The translations under genes and the position numbers were made by a program. From Desulfuribacillus alkaliarsenatis (lineage in GTDB: Bacteria; Bacillota; Bacilli; Desulfuribacillales; Desulfuribacillaceae): a stretch of DNA of 64,000 nt. Where the stretch lies: NCBI RefSeq assembly GCF_001730225.1, contig NZ_MIJE01000001.1, forward strand, positions 310,001-374,000, written 5' to 3'. Shown piece by piece: positions 27,501-36,772 of this stretch. Below the pieces are notes generated by a model. That model made no database searches. It had not been told where the DNA came from and worked only from the letters and a program-made list of their open reading frames with translations. Every line of letters starts with the position of its first letter. Positions within the stretch are counted from its first letter, which is position 1.

Positions 27501-28193
27501 CTAGTTAATTTTCAGCAGTTTTGCGTTTATTGCAACAATTATAGTACTTAGTGACATTAGAATAGCTCCTACGGCAGGGCTTAATAGTATACCGAATGTA
27601 TATAAGACACCGGCAGCTAGAGGAATTGCAAAAACATTATAACCTGTAGCCCAGGCTAAATTTTGAATCATTTTTCTGTAGGTTTTTTTGGATAATTCAA
27701 AGATGGACACAATGTCATTTGGATTACTTTTCACAAGTATAATATCAGCACTTTCAATAGCCACATCTGTTCCTGCGCCAATGGCAATTCCTAAATCTGC
27801 TTTAGCAAGGGCAGGGGCATCGTTGATACCATCTCCTGTCATCGCTACCCTTAATCCTTTATTTTGTAAATCTTCAATTATATCAGATTTTTCGTGTGGC
27901 AATACCTCTGCATACACTTCATCTATAGAGAGTTGCTTGGCGACCAAATTGGCCACTTGTTTATTGTCTCCTGTAAGCATGATAGTTTTTATATTCATCT
28001 CTTTCAATTTCTTAATAGCATTGAATGAAGACTCCCTGATCTCATCAGCTAGCGCGTTATTATGCTCTTGGTTGTTATGGTCGTGTTTATTATTACCATT
28101 ATTATCATGTTGATGGTCGTTGTGATTATGGTTTTTATGCTTATGACGATTATTGTTATGGTAATTGTTATTGTTATGTTTGCTATCCTCCAT
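27501..28193 (-). CDS. Internally deleted CopB-like P1B-ATPase: His/Asn-rich N-terminus joined to the C-terminal half
   Basis: A 230-residue protein with a good site (GGAGG before ATG 28193). Residues 5-46 are almost only polar: 11 His and 18 Asn, a metal-binding tail as in CopB copper ATPases. The sequence then passes directly (from about residue 49) into the end of the P domain, with MLTGDNK (72-78), [12 protein letters not shown] (117-128) and [17 protein letters not shown]. The last two transport helices follow, ending [15 protein letters not shown], a CopB-type finish. The transport core with CPx or CPH, the phosphorylation site DKTGT and most of the nucleotide domain are missing. It cannot pump metal by itself. 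It may be a decayed gene or a regulatory or metal-buffering product. Confidence 0.8.
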   Translation of the reverse strand: MEDSKHNNNNYHNNNRHKHKNHNHNDHQHDNNGNNKHDHNNQEHNNALADEIRESSFNAIKKLKEMNIKTIMLTGDNKQVANLVAKQLSIDEVYAEVLPHEKSDIIEDLQNKGLRVAMTGDGINDAPALAKADLGIAIGAGTDVAIESADIILVKSNPNDIVSIFELSKKTYRKMIQNLAWATGYNVFAIPLAAGVLYTFGILLSPAVGAILMSLSTIIVAINAKLLKIN

Positions 28194-28347
28194 TATATAT
28201 ACCTCCCGACTTAGTCTATGTAAATATCGTAACAATTTATAGAAATAAGTAGTGAAGTTTGTGTGTTTGCAATGTGTAACTAGTTTCAAGTGATTAAATA
28301 TGATAGACTGGCTTTAATATTTACAGAATATTATGGGGTGTTTCTAG

Positions 28348-29052
28348 ATGGGGAAAAAGATAGCAGTCTTCGATTTTGATGGAACATTATATCCATTTGA
28401 AACTTTCACTTTTTTAATCAAGCAACTAAAAAAACAAAAGGGCTTTCAATCGCGTTATTATTCGTTTAATCTGCAGTTTTTTACGACATATGCAAAATAT
28501 AAGCTTAAATTAATGCCGAAATTTATGATGAGAGAAAAAGCTTTAAAGACATTTGTGAGATTATTTAAAGGTTTGACTGAAAAAGAAATTTATAGTTTTT
28601 TTGAGTATGCTTATGCTGATATGAAAGATAGGGTCAATAATAATGTGCTAGAAGAGCTACATAAGCTTAAGGAACAGGGGTATGTAATTGTACTGGTTTC
28701 TGGGGCTGTTAAGCCACTTTTAGAAATAGTAGGTCGAGATATACCTTTTGATATTGTAATAGGCTCAGAAATTCCGATTACAAGTGGAAGGTTTGATGAA
28801 CAGAAGGAGATAGTATACATACAAGGGAACAAAAAGGTTAAAGAACTAGAAAGTGCCCTGGACAAGTATTTGCCTGACGAGAGAGGCACTGAAGTGGAAG
28901 TCAATTGGAATGATAGTGCAGCTTATGCAGATAGCCAGTCTGATCTACCTGTTCTAGAGTTAGTTGGTAATCCTGTGTGTGTATCTCCCGAGCCAAAGCT
29001 AAGAGTTATTGCCGAAGAAAGAAAGTGGAGAATACTAGAACCCAATTGTTAG
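28348..29052 (+). CDS. HAD-superfamily phosphatase (HAD-IB type)
   Basis: A 234-residue soluble hydrolase with the four HAD motifs: DFDGTLY at 9-15 with the nucleophile Asp, VSGAVKP (Ser of motif II), a Lys in the KKVKELE region, and YADSQSDLPVLELVGNP (motif IV). This resembles SerB-like phosphatases that act on small phosphomonoesters, but the substrate is unknown. It is transcribed alone, divergent from the copB remnant across 154 bases. A terminator overlaps its stop codon. Confidence 0.85.
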   Translation: MGKKIAVFDFDGTLYPFETFTFLIKQLKKQKGFQSRYYSFNLQFFTTYAKYKLKLMPKFMMREKALKTFVRLFKGLTEKEIYSFFEYAYADMKDRVNNNVLEELHKLKEQGYVIVLVSGAVKPLLEIVGRDIPFDIVIGSEIPITSGRFDEQKEIVYIQGNKKVKELESALDKYLPDERGTEVEVNWNDSAAYADSQSDLPVLELVGNPVCVSPEPKLRVIAEERKWRILEPNC

Positions 29053-29079
29053 TATAACTGATTAACAATTGGGTTTATC
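29039..29079 (+). terminator. Terminator overlapping the end of the HAD gene
   Basis: A 13-bp perfect stem pairs AACCCAATTGTTA (29039-29051) with TAACAATTGGGTT (29063-29075). It begins inside the last codons and is followed by a short T-rich stretch. It could also serve the convergent minus-strand genes. Confidence 0.7.
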
Positions 29080-29081
29080 AA

Positions 29082-29234
29082 TTAAGTGCGTCGTTTACTA
29101 ATATAGGTGTCTTCGTATGCAAGTAATAACACTTCTTTATTTGTTGTAGTACGGATTTCTGACTCTAACGCATGGATTTTACTTAAAAGTAGTGGATCAA
29201 GATCTAGGGTTTTATAATTTTTTGAAACTGTCAT
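29082..29234 (-). CDS. 50-residue hypothetical protein downstream of yqhG
   Basis: A 51-codon gene ending in TAA at 29084-29082. Its product begins MTVSKNYKTLDLDPLLLSKI and continues as an amphipathic helical segment (HALESEIRTTTNKEVLLLAYEDTYIS), ending KRRT. A strong GAGGAGG site lies seven bases before the ATG and 50 bases separate it from yqhG, so it probably ends that transcript. The family is not recognised. SinI of Bacillus lies in the same neighbourhood, but the sequence does not resemble it. Confidence 0.6.
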   Translation of the reverse strand: MTVSKNYKTLDLDPLLLSKIHALESEIRTTTNKEVLLLAYEDTYISKRRT

Positions 29235-29283
29235 GCTAGGCCTCCTCATGAGTTTTTCGACTTGTTAAATGGGACTTTAATAT

Positions 29284-30174
29284 TTATACCATATAAACCA
29301 TAACCATAGAATAGGGACTAATTTCTACCCGTGGACTGAACTGCCAGTGGACCTCGTCGATACGTTGTTTTTTTTCGTATTCTAAGTATCCGATTTCTCC
29401 GAGAATCATTTGTTTGTAATCTATTTGATTAAATTCAGTGTCAGATGCTACTTTCTGCGTTCCAAGCTGTAACAGCTGCTCTTTTTCTTCAATTTGCGCT
29501 TTATAGTAAGACTCAATTTGTTTAACTTCTTCATCTAATGTAATCCTTGCCTGCTGGGCCCATTTATTATCAGTCTCCGTCACGTATTGACAAAGGTCTT
29601 CCTCCATTTTAGCAATAGCTTGCTTGAGACTAATTGTAGCTTCTCCCAGTAAGCTGTCGTGGGGTTTAACTTCAGTTAATGGGAACATAGTTACATTGTT
29701 ATAAAAGTTTCTATATAGCTGTCCAGTCTGTAGGTTTATGCCTAGCGAGTATAAGTGATCCTGGGTTTTATCTGCTATTAATGAGACCCTCATGTTTATT
29801 AGTAGATAAGGTCGTAGGCTAGAGCGACTTAACCTAGAACGGGGAGGAAAATACTGATATAGCCTACCAATTTTCCCTCTCCTACGGGCTGAATTTAATA
29901 TGTTATGAAAGCGAATGGAACCCATAGTAATAAGCTCACAGTCAACATCTTCAGGTGGTTCGACACTTGGGTCAAAGGCAAAATTCATAATAGACGGCAC
30001 AGGCTCTTTGCCTAGCGACTCTAGATACATCCAATAATATGGGCGGTGAGTTAACTCTTTATCTACGTCGATAGGTACTTTTACGGAAAATATAGCATCG
30101 TTTTTATCGCTGAGGATTTCTGATTTAACGGCTTCAAAATAACGTTTGACGAAATGATCAGTTGAAAATGTCAA
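29284..30174 (-). CDS. yqhG: YqhG-family protein
   Basis: A soluble protein of about 296 residues that matches the YqhG family by position next to the YqhH helicase and gcvT. No enzymatic motif is visible. Its central half (about 190-260) is helical and rich in Glu and Gln (DEEVKQIESYYKAQIEEKEQLLQ), suggesting a coiled coil. Start choice: TTG 30174 is ten bases after AAAGGAG, while GTG 30183 nearly touches the site. It overlaps the helicase stop by 17 bases. Function is unknown; coupling with YqhH suggests they work together. Confidence 0.75.
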   Translation of the reverse strand: MTFSTDHFVKRYFEAVKSEILSDKNDAIFSVKVPIDVDKELTHRPYYWMYLESLGKEPVPSIMNFAFDPSVEPPEDVDCELITMGSIRFHNILNSARRRGKIGRLYQYFPPRSRLSRSSLRPYLLINMRVSLIADKTQDHLYSLGINLQTGQLYRNFYNNVTMFPLTEVKPHDSLLGEATISLKQAIAKMEEDLCQYVTETDNKWAQQARITLDEEVKQIESYYKAQIEEKEQLLQLGTQKVASDTEFNQIDYKQMILGEIGYLEYEKKQRIDEVHWQFSPRVEISPYSMVMVYMV

Positions 30175-31861
30175 GGGATCCACTCTCCTTTACTAGCTCT
30201 TGTTTAGCTTGGACAATTTTTTCGCCTAGTTCATTGATCTTGTTGACCATTTCCTTCTGGTTATCAGCATTATAAACAATATTTAAAATTGATGATTCGA
30301 GCTTTTGACCCTTTGTCATTTTTAGTTTAGTTAATATGCTATCAAGTTCACCTATAACCATTTCAAACATGTTTATTTTTTCTTGTAAAAGAAATAGAAT
30401 ATGCTCTTCAATTGTATCCTTTGTTGACAGATTATAGATATTAACATCGCGTGCTTGACCGAGTCGGTGGACACGTCCAATCCGCTGCTCTATGCGCATG
30501 GGATTCCACGGTAAATCGTAATTGATAATATTGTTACAAAACTGCAGATTAATCCCCTCGCCGCCAGCTTCCGTAGCCACCATCACTTGGGCTCTGCTGA
30601 AAAATAAATCCTTCATCCATTCTTTTTTACCTCTTTTAAATCCACCACGGTAAGGAACGGAGGAGATTTGGTGGTGGGCAAGATACATCTGCAGGAATTC
30701 CTGGGTTGCACGGTATTCTGTGAAGACGATAACCTTATCATTGACGGATTTAATAATCTCAACTAACTTCTGTGCCTTTGTAACCTCTTTCACTGTTCTG
30801 CTAATATCTAATAACTGGCGAATTTCTTGATCTAATGCACTTCCAGGCTCAACATTTTTAAGCATATTGATCAGGGTAACAAAGGTTGCGTCAGAGCTAC
30901 TACAAACCTCCCGCTGCAGTGTTAGCATTGACAGCATGTTTAATTCTCTATTACTACGAATAAAGCCAGTAACGGCTTCGTAAAGATTACGCTCTTCTTC
31001 AGATAATTCTACTGAAATAGTATGTATATTACGGTCGACGAACTCAACACCACCATCGCGCCGTTTATTACGAATCATAACTTTATCTACTAATTTTTTT
31101 AGCTCATTTTTGTTTTTTGGTATTCTTTTTCCTTCAACATAGTTGTGTAAAAAGGAGTTATAGCTACCTAATTGTCCAGGTTTTAAAAGTGTAATAAGAT
31201 TAAACAACTCATCTAAACTGTTTTGCACAGGTGTAGCAGTTAATAGTAAACAATATTTTTTCTTAATCTTATTAATGTTTTGCCAGTTTTTTGTTTTGCG
31301 ATTTTTAAGTTTGTGAGCTTCATCAACTATAAGCATGTCGTACTCTTTATCTAAAATAATGTTCATGTGGTCTTCACGCTTCGCAGTATCAATGGAAGCA
31401 ACAACAATTTCTGCGTCCCAGGAGTAATGTTTACGGTGCGCAGTAGCGGGGATATAGAATTTCTCGTTAAGTTCACGGGTCCATTGTAAGACCAAAGATG
31501 CTGGAACTAGTACTAAAACCTTTTTAACTAAGCCTCTTAGCATATACTCTTTTAGAATTAAACCTGCCTCAATTGTTTTTCCTAATCCCACTTCATCTGC
31601 TAGAATTGCTCGACCACGCATCTCACTAATGACACGCTGAGCCGTTTTTAGTTGATGGGGATAGGGTATAATTTGCGGAAGATGTTTAATACACTCTAAT
31701 TGATGAAAGTCCTTGGCCATTAGGATTTTCTCTGCTTCGTGTGCCAATTCAATTAACGACCATGAATCAGTCTTATTATCTTGCATGTATTCAGAAAATT
31801 GGTTGTAAAGCTGGCGATTTATATAAATGGGAAAAAGCTCTGTTTCTTTTAATATCTCCAA
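30158..31861 (-). CDS. yqhH: SNF2-family helicase YqhH
   Basis: An SF2 DNA-translocating ATPase of about 567 residues. Motif I is LADEVGLGKT near residue 90, followed by VDEAHKLKN (motif II), LLLTATPVQNS (III) and the C-terminal lobe with EAGGEGINLQFCN and WNPMRIEQRIGRVHRLGQ (V and VI). It resembles the short RapA/HepA-like proteins of Bacilli. The role is unclear. TTG 31861 is nine bases after GGAGG; GTG 31870 directly abuts the site. The upstream region carries four phased repeats at 31882-31952. Confidence 0.85.
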   Translation of the reverse strand: MEILKETELFPIYINRQLYNQFSEYMQDNKTDSWSLIELAHEAEKILMAKDFHQLECIKHLPQIIPYPHQLKTAQRVISEMRGRAILADEVGLGKTIEAGLILKEYMLRGLVKKVLVLVPASLVLQWTRELNEKFYIPATAHRKHYSWDAEIVVASIDTAKREDHMNIILDKEYDMLIVDEAHKLKNRKTKNWQNINKIKKKYCLLLTATPVQNSLDELFNLITLLKPGQLGSYNSFLHNYVEGKRIPKNKNELKKLVDKVMIRNKRRDGGVEFVDRNIHTISVELSEEERNLYEAVTGFIRSNRELNMLSMLTLQREVCSSSDATFVTLINMLKNVEPGSALDQEIRQLLDISRTVKEVTKAQKLVEIIKSVNDKVIVFTEYRATQEFLQMYLAHHQISSVPYRGGFKRGKKEWMKDLFFSRAQVMVATEAGGEGINLQFCNNIINYDLPWNPMRIEQRIGRVHRLGQARDVNIYNLSTKDTIEEHILFLLQEKINMFEMVIGELDSILTKLKMTKGQKLESSILNIVYNADNQKEMVNKINELGEKIVQAKQELVKESGSLDIFN

Positions 31862-31881
31862 AGTTTCCACCCTCCACCTAC

Positions 31882-31952
31882 ATATGATGATTGCTAAGTT
31901 ATAATGATGATTATCTAGTTATAATGATGATTTAAAAGATTTAATGATGATT
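31882..31952. repeat. Four copies of AATGATGATT at exact 20-bp spacing
   Basis: The core (T)AATGATGATT recurs at 31882 (as ATATGATGATT), 31902, 31922 and 31942, each 20 bases apart, about two turns of the helix. It lies in the divergent region between yqhH and the glycine riboswitch. The first two units also share TCTAGTTA/GCTAAGTTA-like tails. Confidence 0.75.
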
Positions 31953-32022
31953 CTTATATTTTGGGCAAATGAGAATTTTTTATGCTTTTTTTGTTCACTA
32001 TATAATTTTTGCCCAATAGACG

Positions 32023-32052
32023 TTGTTATAGACAAAATAGTTATGATATAAT
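32023..32052 (+). promoter_or_regulatory. Promoter of the gcv operon
   Basis: TTGTTA (32023-32028) and TATAAT (32047-32052) are 18 bases apart and lie about 35 bases before the glycine riboswitch. The -10 element is perfect and the -35 is moderate. Confidence 0.55.
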
Positions 32053-32084
32053 TCCTACTAAATATTAAATATGCAAATGATTGT

Positions 32085-32262
32085 CTAAGGAGAGCGTGGA
32101 TTAGCCACCGCCGAAGGAGCAAATTGACTGAGATTTTTCCAATGGTCTTTGAATCTCTCAGGTAACTGTACTTTGACATGATGCAACTCTGGAGAGCGCT
32201 ATCCGCGAATAGCCACCAAAGGGGTAAGGTAACCAAAAACTCTCAGGTACAAGGACAGAGAA
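32085..32262 (+). ncRNA. Tandem glycine riboswitch controlling gcvT
   Basis: Two glycine aptamers lie in series. The first begins GGAGAGCGTGG (32089) and has the core AGCCACCGCCGAAGGAGCAA and CTCTCAGGTAAC. A short linker leads to the second, beginning GGAGAGCGC (32191), with AGCCACCAAAGGGGTAAGGT and CTCTCAGGTACAAGGACAGAG. These are the signatures of the cooperative glycine riboswitch. The last bases (CAGAG) close the second P1 with CTCTG but also start the downstream terminator. Glycine binding should therefore prevent the terminator and switch the operon on. Confidence 0.95.
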
Positions 32263-32295
32263 AAAAAGGAAGTCTTTTTTTCTTATGTCCTTTTT
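32253..32295 (+). terminator. Expression-platform terminator of the glycine riboswitch
   Basis: GGACA plus AGAAAAAAAG pairs with CTTTTTTTCT plus TGTCC (15 bp, small internal loop, five-base top loop) and is followed by TTTTT. It shares GGACAGAG with the P1 stem of the second aptamer, so the two structures exclude each other. Confidence 0.85.
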
Positions 32296-32435
32296 CTATT
32301 GTCTAAATTGCTTTTCAAAGATTGTCTATACAAAAATTTTCACAATTAGGCCTATAGTTTTTTCGAATATACAAATGCTATAGTTAATTAATTAATTTCT
32401 GAAATTGTGTGATGTTTAGGGGGTGAATATATAAA

Positions 32436-33536
32436 ATGCAGGAACTACGAGAAACTCCGCTATTTCCAATATACAAACAATATGGAGCAAAGGTTATAGA
32501 CTTTGGGGGCTGGGCGTTGCCTGTACAGTTTCAGGGTATCATTGAGGAGCATCAACAGGTGCGAGAACATGCGGGGTTGTTTGATGTATCACATATGGGA
32601 CAGATACTTGTTACAGGTAAAGATGCTGAAAGGTTTCTCCAATACATAAGCACAAATGATATTTCTAAACTAACTGACAATCAGGCGATGTATACGTTTT
32701 TTTGCTATGAGGATGGTGGCACTGTCGATGATTTGCTAATATATCGTCTAAGTGAAGAGCGATACATGTTAGTCGTTAATGCCGCAAATATTGAGAAGGA
32801 TTTAGAATGGCTACATAAGCAGCATAGAGCTGATACGTGGGAAGTTAGCATAAATGATATCTCAGAAGAAACGGCTTTATTAGCAATCCAAGGTCCAAAA
32901 TCACTAGAAATTTTACAACCGCTAGCAAACTATGATTTGGCACAGATTAAACGTTTTCGGTTTGTGGAGCAGGTTAATGTTGCAGGCGTTGAAGCTCTGG
33001 TATCAAGGACAGGGTATACTGGGGAAGATGGGTTTGAGTTATATATTGCTGCCAAGGATGCAATAACATTATGGGAAGCAATCTTAGATGCTGGCAAAGC
33101 CCATGAACTAGCACCTATAGGCCTTGGAGCTCGCGATACATTAAGGTTCGAAGCCAAACTACCGTTATACGGTCAAGAACTGAACAAGGATATATCTCCT
33201 CTTGAAGCGGGGTTAGATTACTTCGTGAAATTTGATAAAGGAGATTTTGTTGGTAGGGGTGCACTACTTCAGCAAAAGCAAACTGGTGTGGAGAGAAAGC
33301 TTATAGGCTTTGAGATGGTGGAACGGGGAGTACCACGTGCGGGCTATCATGTATACAATGATGGTAAGCAAATTGGAACAGTTACAACGGGTTCTTTTTC
33401 ACCTACCCTTAAGAAAAACATTGGCTTAGCACTTGTAGGAGTACACTACGCTGATATAGGGCAGGAGCTAGACATAGAAATCCGTAATAAATATGTTAAG
33501 GCAAGGATTATAGAGACACCGTTTTTAAGCAAATAA
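32436..33536 (+). CDS. gcvT: Glycine cleavage system T protein (aminomethyltransferase)
   Basis: T protein transfers the methylene carbon from the lipoyl arm of GcvH to tetrahydrofolate and releases ammonia. The 366-residue protein begins QELRETPLFPIYKQYGAKVIDFGGW, and it has DVSHMGQI near residue 50 with the folate-site Asp. The AIQGPKS and SRTGYTGEDGFE motifs are present, and LGARDTLRFEA lies in the second half. ATG follows GGGGGTG. It is the first gene after the glycine riboswitch and heads the gcvT-H-PA-PB operon. The folate link fits folD at 62.8 kb. Confidence 0.96.
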   Translation: MQELRETPLFPIYKQYGAKVIDFGGWALPVQFQGIIEEHQQVREHAGLFDVSHMGQILVTGKDAERFLQYISTNDISKLTDNQAMYTFFCYEDGGTVDDLLIYRLSEERYMLVVNAANIEKDLEWLHKQHRADTWEVSINDISEETALLAIQGPKSLEILQPLANYDLAQIKRFRFVEQVNVAGVEALVSRTGYTGEDGFELYIAAKDAITLWEAILDAGKAHELAPIGLGARDTLRFEAKLPLYGQELNKDISPLEAGLDYFVKFDKGDFVGRGALLQQKQTGVERKLIGFEMVERGVPRAGYHVYNDGKQIGTVTTGSFSPTLKKNIGLALVGVHYADIGQELDIEIRNKYVKARIIETPFLSK

Positions 33537-33573
33537 ACAAAATAAGATTTAAATTGAATTGGAGGATTTAATA

Positions 33574-33963
33574 ATGGCAGAAGTTAGAGAAGAGTTAAAG
33601 TACAGTAAAGATCATGAGTGGGTAATTGTTGAGGGTAAGCGGGCAAAAATCGGGATTTCTGATTACGCTCAGGATTCCTTAGGAGATATTGTATTTATCG
33701 AGTTACCTGAGGTAGGAAGAGAGATTACGGCTAATGAAAATATTGGTGTAGTTGAATCCGTTAAGGCAGTATCAGATATATATATCCCAGTTAGCGGAAC
33801 TGTTGTAGAGGTCAACGAAGCACTCGAAGACTCACCAGAATTAATAAATGAATCACCATATGATGAAGGCTGGATTTGTATTATTGAGATGTCAGACTCA
33901 AGCGAATTAGAGCAGCTACTATCTGCGAAGGAGTATGACGGCTTTACAAAAGAGGAGGAATAG
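33574..33963 (+). CDS. gcvH: Glycine cleavage system H protein
   Basis: GcvH is the mobile lipoyl-bearing shuttle of the cleavage system. It is 129 residues when started at ATG 33574, behind TTGGAGGA; a TTG at 33559 lies in that site. The lipoylated Lys64 sits in [11 protein letters not shown], in a hammerhead-like beta turn. Its modification should be made by LipM and the radical-SAM pair encoded 3-5 kb downstream. Having gcvH inside this operon is compact compared with B. subtilis, where it lies elsewhere. Confidence 0.96.
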   Translation: MAEVREELKYSKDHEWVIVEGKRAKIGISDYAQDSLGDIVFIELPEVGREITANENIGVVESVKAVSDIYIPVSGTVVEVNEALEDSPELINESPYDEGWICIIEMSDSSELEQLLSAKEYDGFTKEEE

Positions 33964-33967
33964 AACG

Positions 33968-35314
33968 ATGGTGTTTCGCTATATACCTAACACGGAAGCT
34001 GACATAAAAGAGATGCTTGATAGCATAGGGGCCGAAGGTATGGATGAATTATTTCAAAATATACCAGCAAAAGCCCGCCTTAACAGAGAACTACATATTA
34101 CACCAGCAATGACTGAGGATGCGTTAGTGAAACACATGAAAGGACTTGCCAGTAAGAATGCTTCAACAGAAGAATATGCTACGTTTTTAGGTGCTGGAGC
34201 CTATGATCATTACATACCTAGCTTAGTTAAACATTTAGTGTTCCGTTCTGAATTCTACACTGCCTATACACCTTATCAGCCAGAAATTTCCCAGGGAATC
34301 CTGCAGGCTATCTATGAATATCAAACGATGATTAGTCAGCTCACAGGGCTAGAGGTAGTAAATGCATCGATGTACGACGGGCAAACAGCATTTGCGGAAG
34401 CTGCAACGATGGCAGCGGCCAGTACTAGAAGAAAAAAAGTACTAGTCTCAGAAACAGTACATCCAGAATCTTTTGAAATTATTAATAACTATTGTAAAGG
34501 TCAAGGCATTGAGGTTGAGGAAATACCACAAAGGTTAGGAATTATAGATATGGAAGCCCTTTCATCGATGATTACTGATGAAATAGCGGCTGTTTGTGTG
34601 CAATGTCCAAATTTCTTTGGTAGCATAGAGGATTTACAGCGTATTGCTGAGTTGACACATCAGCGTAAAGGATTATTTGTCGTAAGTGTTAACCCGATTG
34701 CCTTAGGAGTACTAAAATCGCCAGGGGAGCTAGGGGCAGATATTGTAGTTGGAGAAGGTCAACCATTAGGAAATAGTTTATCTTTTGGAGGCCCATACCT
34801 AGGTTTTTTTGCGACGACCAAGGCACTAATGCGGAAGATTCCAGGGCGTATTGTTGGGCAGACCGTTGACGGAGAAGGGCGCAGGGGTTTTGCTTTAACC
34901 CTACAAGCTCGTGAGCAGCATATTCGTAGGGAAAAGGCGACATCCAACATTTGCTCGAATCAGGCGTTGAATGCCTTAGTGGCGACAATCTATTTAGCTA
35001 CGATAGGAAAACAAGGACTTGTGGAGTTAGCTCAGGCAAATGTACAAAAAGCACATTACCTATATAATAAACTAAGTCAGCTAGAGGGCGTAGAAATACC
35101 ATTTAAGAATCCGTTTTTTAATGAATTTGCAATTAAGCTTCCAGTAGAAATTAGCACTGTCAATGCAGAGTTATATAAGTATAAGATGATTGGTGGATAC
35201 GATTTAGGTAAGGTTGATGTTCAGCTAGAAAAGCATATGCTGATTGCAGTTACTGAAAAGCGGACGAAGGAAGAGCTGGATGATTTTGTGAAGGTATTGG
35301 AGGGGATAATATGA
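33968..35314 (+). CDS. gcvPA: Glycine dehydrogenase (decarboxylating) subunit 1
   Basis: P-protein subunit 1 forms a heterotetramer with subunit 2 and decarboxylates glycine. The 448-residue product starts at ATG 33968, four bases after gcvH ends, behind AGAGGAGGAA. The PLP-fold type I pattern is clear: [31 protein letters not shown], and the small-domain segment [15 protein letters not shown]. The catalytic Lys is on subunit 2. The stop overlaps the gcvPB ATG by four bases. Confidence 0.96.
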   Translation: MVFRYIPNTEADIKEMLDSIGAEGMDELFQNIPAKARLNRELHITPAMTEDALVKHMKGLASKNASTEEYATFLGAGAYDHYIPSLVKHLVFRSEFYTAYTPYQPEISQGILQAIYEYQTMISQLTGLEVVNASMYDGQTAFAEAATMAAASTRRKKVLVSETVHPESFEIINNYCKGQGIEVEEIPQRLGIIDMEALSSMITDEIAAVCVQCPNFFGSIEDLQRIAELTHQRKGLFVVSVNPIALGVLKSPGELGADIVVGEGQPLGNSLSFGGPYLGFFATTKALMRKIPGRIVGQTVDGEGRRGFALTLQAREQHIRREKATSNICSNQALNALVATIYLATIGKQGLVELAQANVQKAHYLYNKLSQLEGVEIPFKNPFFNEFAIKLPVEISTVNAELYKYKMIGGYDLGKVDVQLEKHMLIAVTEKRTKEELDDFVKVLEGII

Positions 35315-36768
35315 GTCAGCCACTGATTTTTGAAATATCAAAGGCTGGTAGACGGGCAAGTACAATACCAGCAATAGACGTACCAGCGCAAGATATTACA
35401 GATTTTATCCCTCAACAATATCTGCGAGATGAGCCTGTAGATTTACCTGAGGTAAGTGAAGTGGACGTAGTTAGGCATTATACAGCACTTTCGCGTCGCA
35501 GCTTTGGTGTAGATAATGGTTTTTATCCCTTAGGCTCATGTACGATGAAGTACAATCCAAAGATTAACGAAGATATGGCGCAACTAACTGGTTTTGCAAA
35601 TATTCATCCTTACCAAGAGCCGGTAACGGTTCAAGGTGCTTTACAGCTAATGTATGAGCTAGAGCGAGACCTGTCTGAAATTACAGGTATGGAACGATTT
35701 AGCCTACAGCCAGCGGCAGGGGCACATGGGGAATGGGCAGCCCTGATGATGATTCGTGCTTATCATGAAGCAAAGGGTGAGCAGCGGAATAAAGTCCTCA
35801 TCCCAGACACAGCCCATGGAACGAATCCAGCCAGTGCTACCGTGGCGGGTTTTGAGACTATTACAATAAAATCTAACGCGCAGGGTGGCGTCGATATTGA
35901 AGATTTAAAGAGTCACTTAGGCGCTGATGTAGCAGCGATTATGTTGACGAACCCAAGTACCCTTGGTTTGTTTGAGGAGCAAATTTTAGAAATTGCTCAG
36001 CTCGTACATAAAGCTGGTGGCTTATTATATTACGATGGTGCTAATTTAAATGCGATTGTTGGCAAAGTTCGACCTGGAGATATGGGCTTTGATATTGTGC
36101 ACTTGAATTTACACAAAACATTCTCAACACCACATGGTGGCGGTGGCCCGGGGGCAGGTCCAATTGGTGTAGCTAAGCACCTTGTACCATATTTGCCTGT
36201 GCCAATGATAGAGAAGGATGATAATCAAGATAAGTATTATTTTGACTATGATATCCCTGATAGTATTGGCAAGATTAAAGGGTTTTACGGTAACTTTGGC
36301 GTATTAGTTCGTGCCTATGCATATATCCGAACGATGGGGCCTGATGGTTTGCGTGCAGTAGCGGAAAACGCTGTGCTAAATGCAAATTACTTGATGCACG
36401 CCTTAAAGGATGACTATCAGCTAGCCTTTAATCAGACTTGCATGCATGAATTTGTCTTGTCGGCAGCGAAGCAAAAGAAAAACGGCGTTCGTGCCTTAGA
36501 TATAGCAAAGCGCTTGCTGGATTTTGGTTATCATCCACCGACAATTTATTTCCCTTTACTAGTCGATGAAGCGATGATGATTGAACCAACTGAAACAGAA
36601 AGCAAGGAAACTCTGGATGAATTTATTAGAGTAATGAAGCAAATCGCCCAGGAGTCCGAGCAGCAGCCAGAGCAGGTTAACAGTGCACCAACGACTACAG
36701 TTATTACAAGGCTGGATGAAGTAAAGGCTGCTAGAAGTCCCGTACTAATCTGGCAAAAGGATATGTGA
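35311..36768 (+). CDS. gcvPB: Glycine dehydrogenase (decarboxylating) subunit 2
   Basis: Subunit 2 carries the PLP-binding Lys269 in [18 protein letters not shown]. Other landmarks are GSCTMKYNP near residue 80 and [10 protein letters not shown] at 167-176. It has 485 residues, with a longer polar C-terminus ([12 protein letters not shown]) than most. It begins at ATG 35311 with GGAGGGG, overlapping gcvPA. Its product pairs with GcvPA and works on the lipoyl arm of GcvH. The next gene follows after four bases, so the radical-SAM genes are in the same operon. Confidence 0.96.
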   Translation: MSQPLIFEISKAGRRASTIPAIDVPAQDITDFIPQQYLRDEPVDLPEVSEVDVVRHYTALSRRSFGVDNGFYPLGSCTMKYNPKINEDMAQLTGFANIHPYQEPVTVQGALQLMYELERDLSEITGMERFSLQPAAGAHGEWAALMMIRAYHEAKGEQRNKVLIPDTAHGTNPASATVAGFETITIKSNAQGGVDIEDLKSHLGADVAAIMLTNPSTLGLFEEQILEIAQLVHKAGGLLYYDGANLNAIVGKVRPGDMGFDIVHLNLHKTFSTPHGGGGPGAGPIGVAKHLVPYLPVPMIEKDDNQDKYYFDYDIPDSIGKIKGFYGNFGVLVRAYAYIRTMGPDGLRAVAENAVLNANYLMHALKDDYQLAFNQTCMHEFVLSAAKQKKNGVRALDIAKRLLDFGYHPPTIYFPLLVDEAMMIEPTETESKETLDEFIRVMKQIAQESEQQPEQVNSAPTTTVITRLDEVKAARSPVLIWQKDM

Positions 36769-36772
36769 TAAG

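Noticed and set aside
28051-28180. Repeat-like run of ATTATTG/GTTATG units considered as a CRISPR or minisatellite
   Set aside because: It encodes the His/Asn-rich tail of the CopB remnant; there are no constant spacers or repeats of CRISPR length.
31919-32236. A 105-codon open frame on the minus strand upstream of gcvT
   Set aside because: It runs antisense through the glycine riboswitch, whose conserved bases explain the sequence, and it has no ribosome site.
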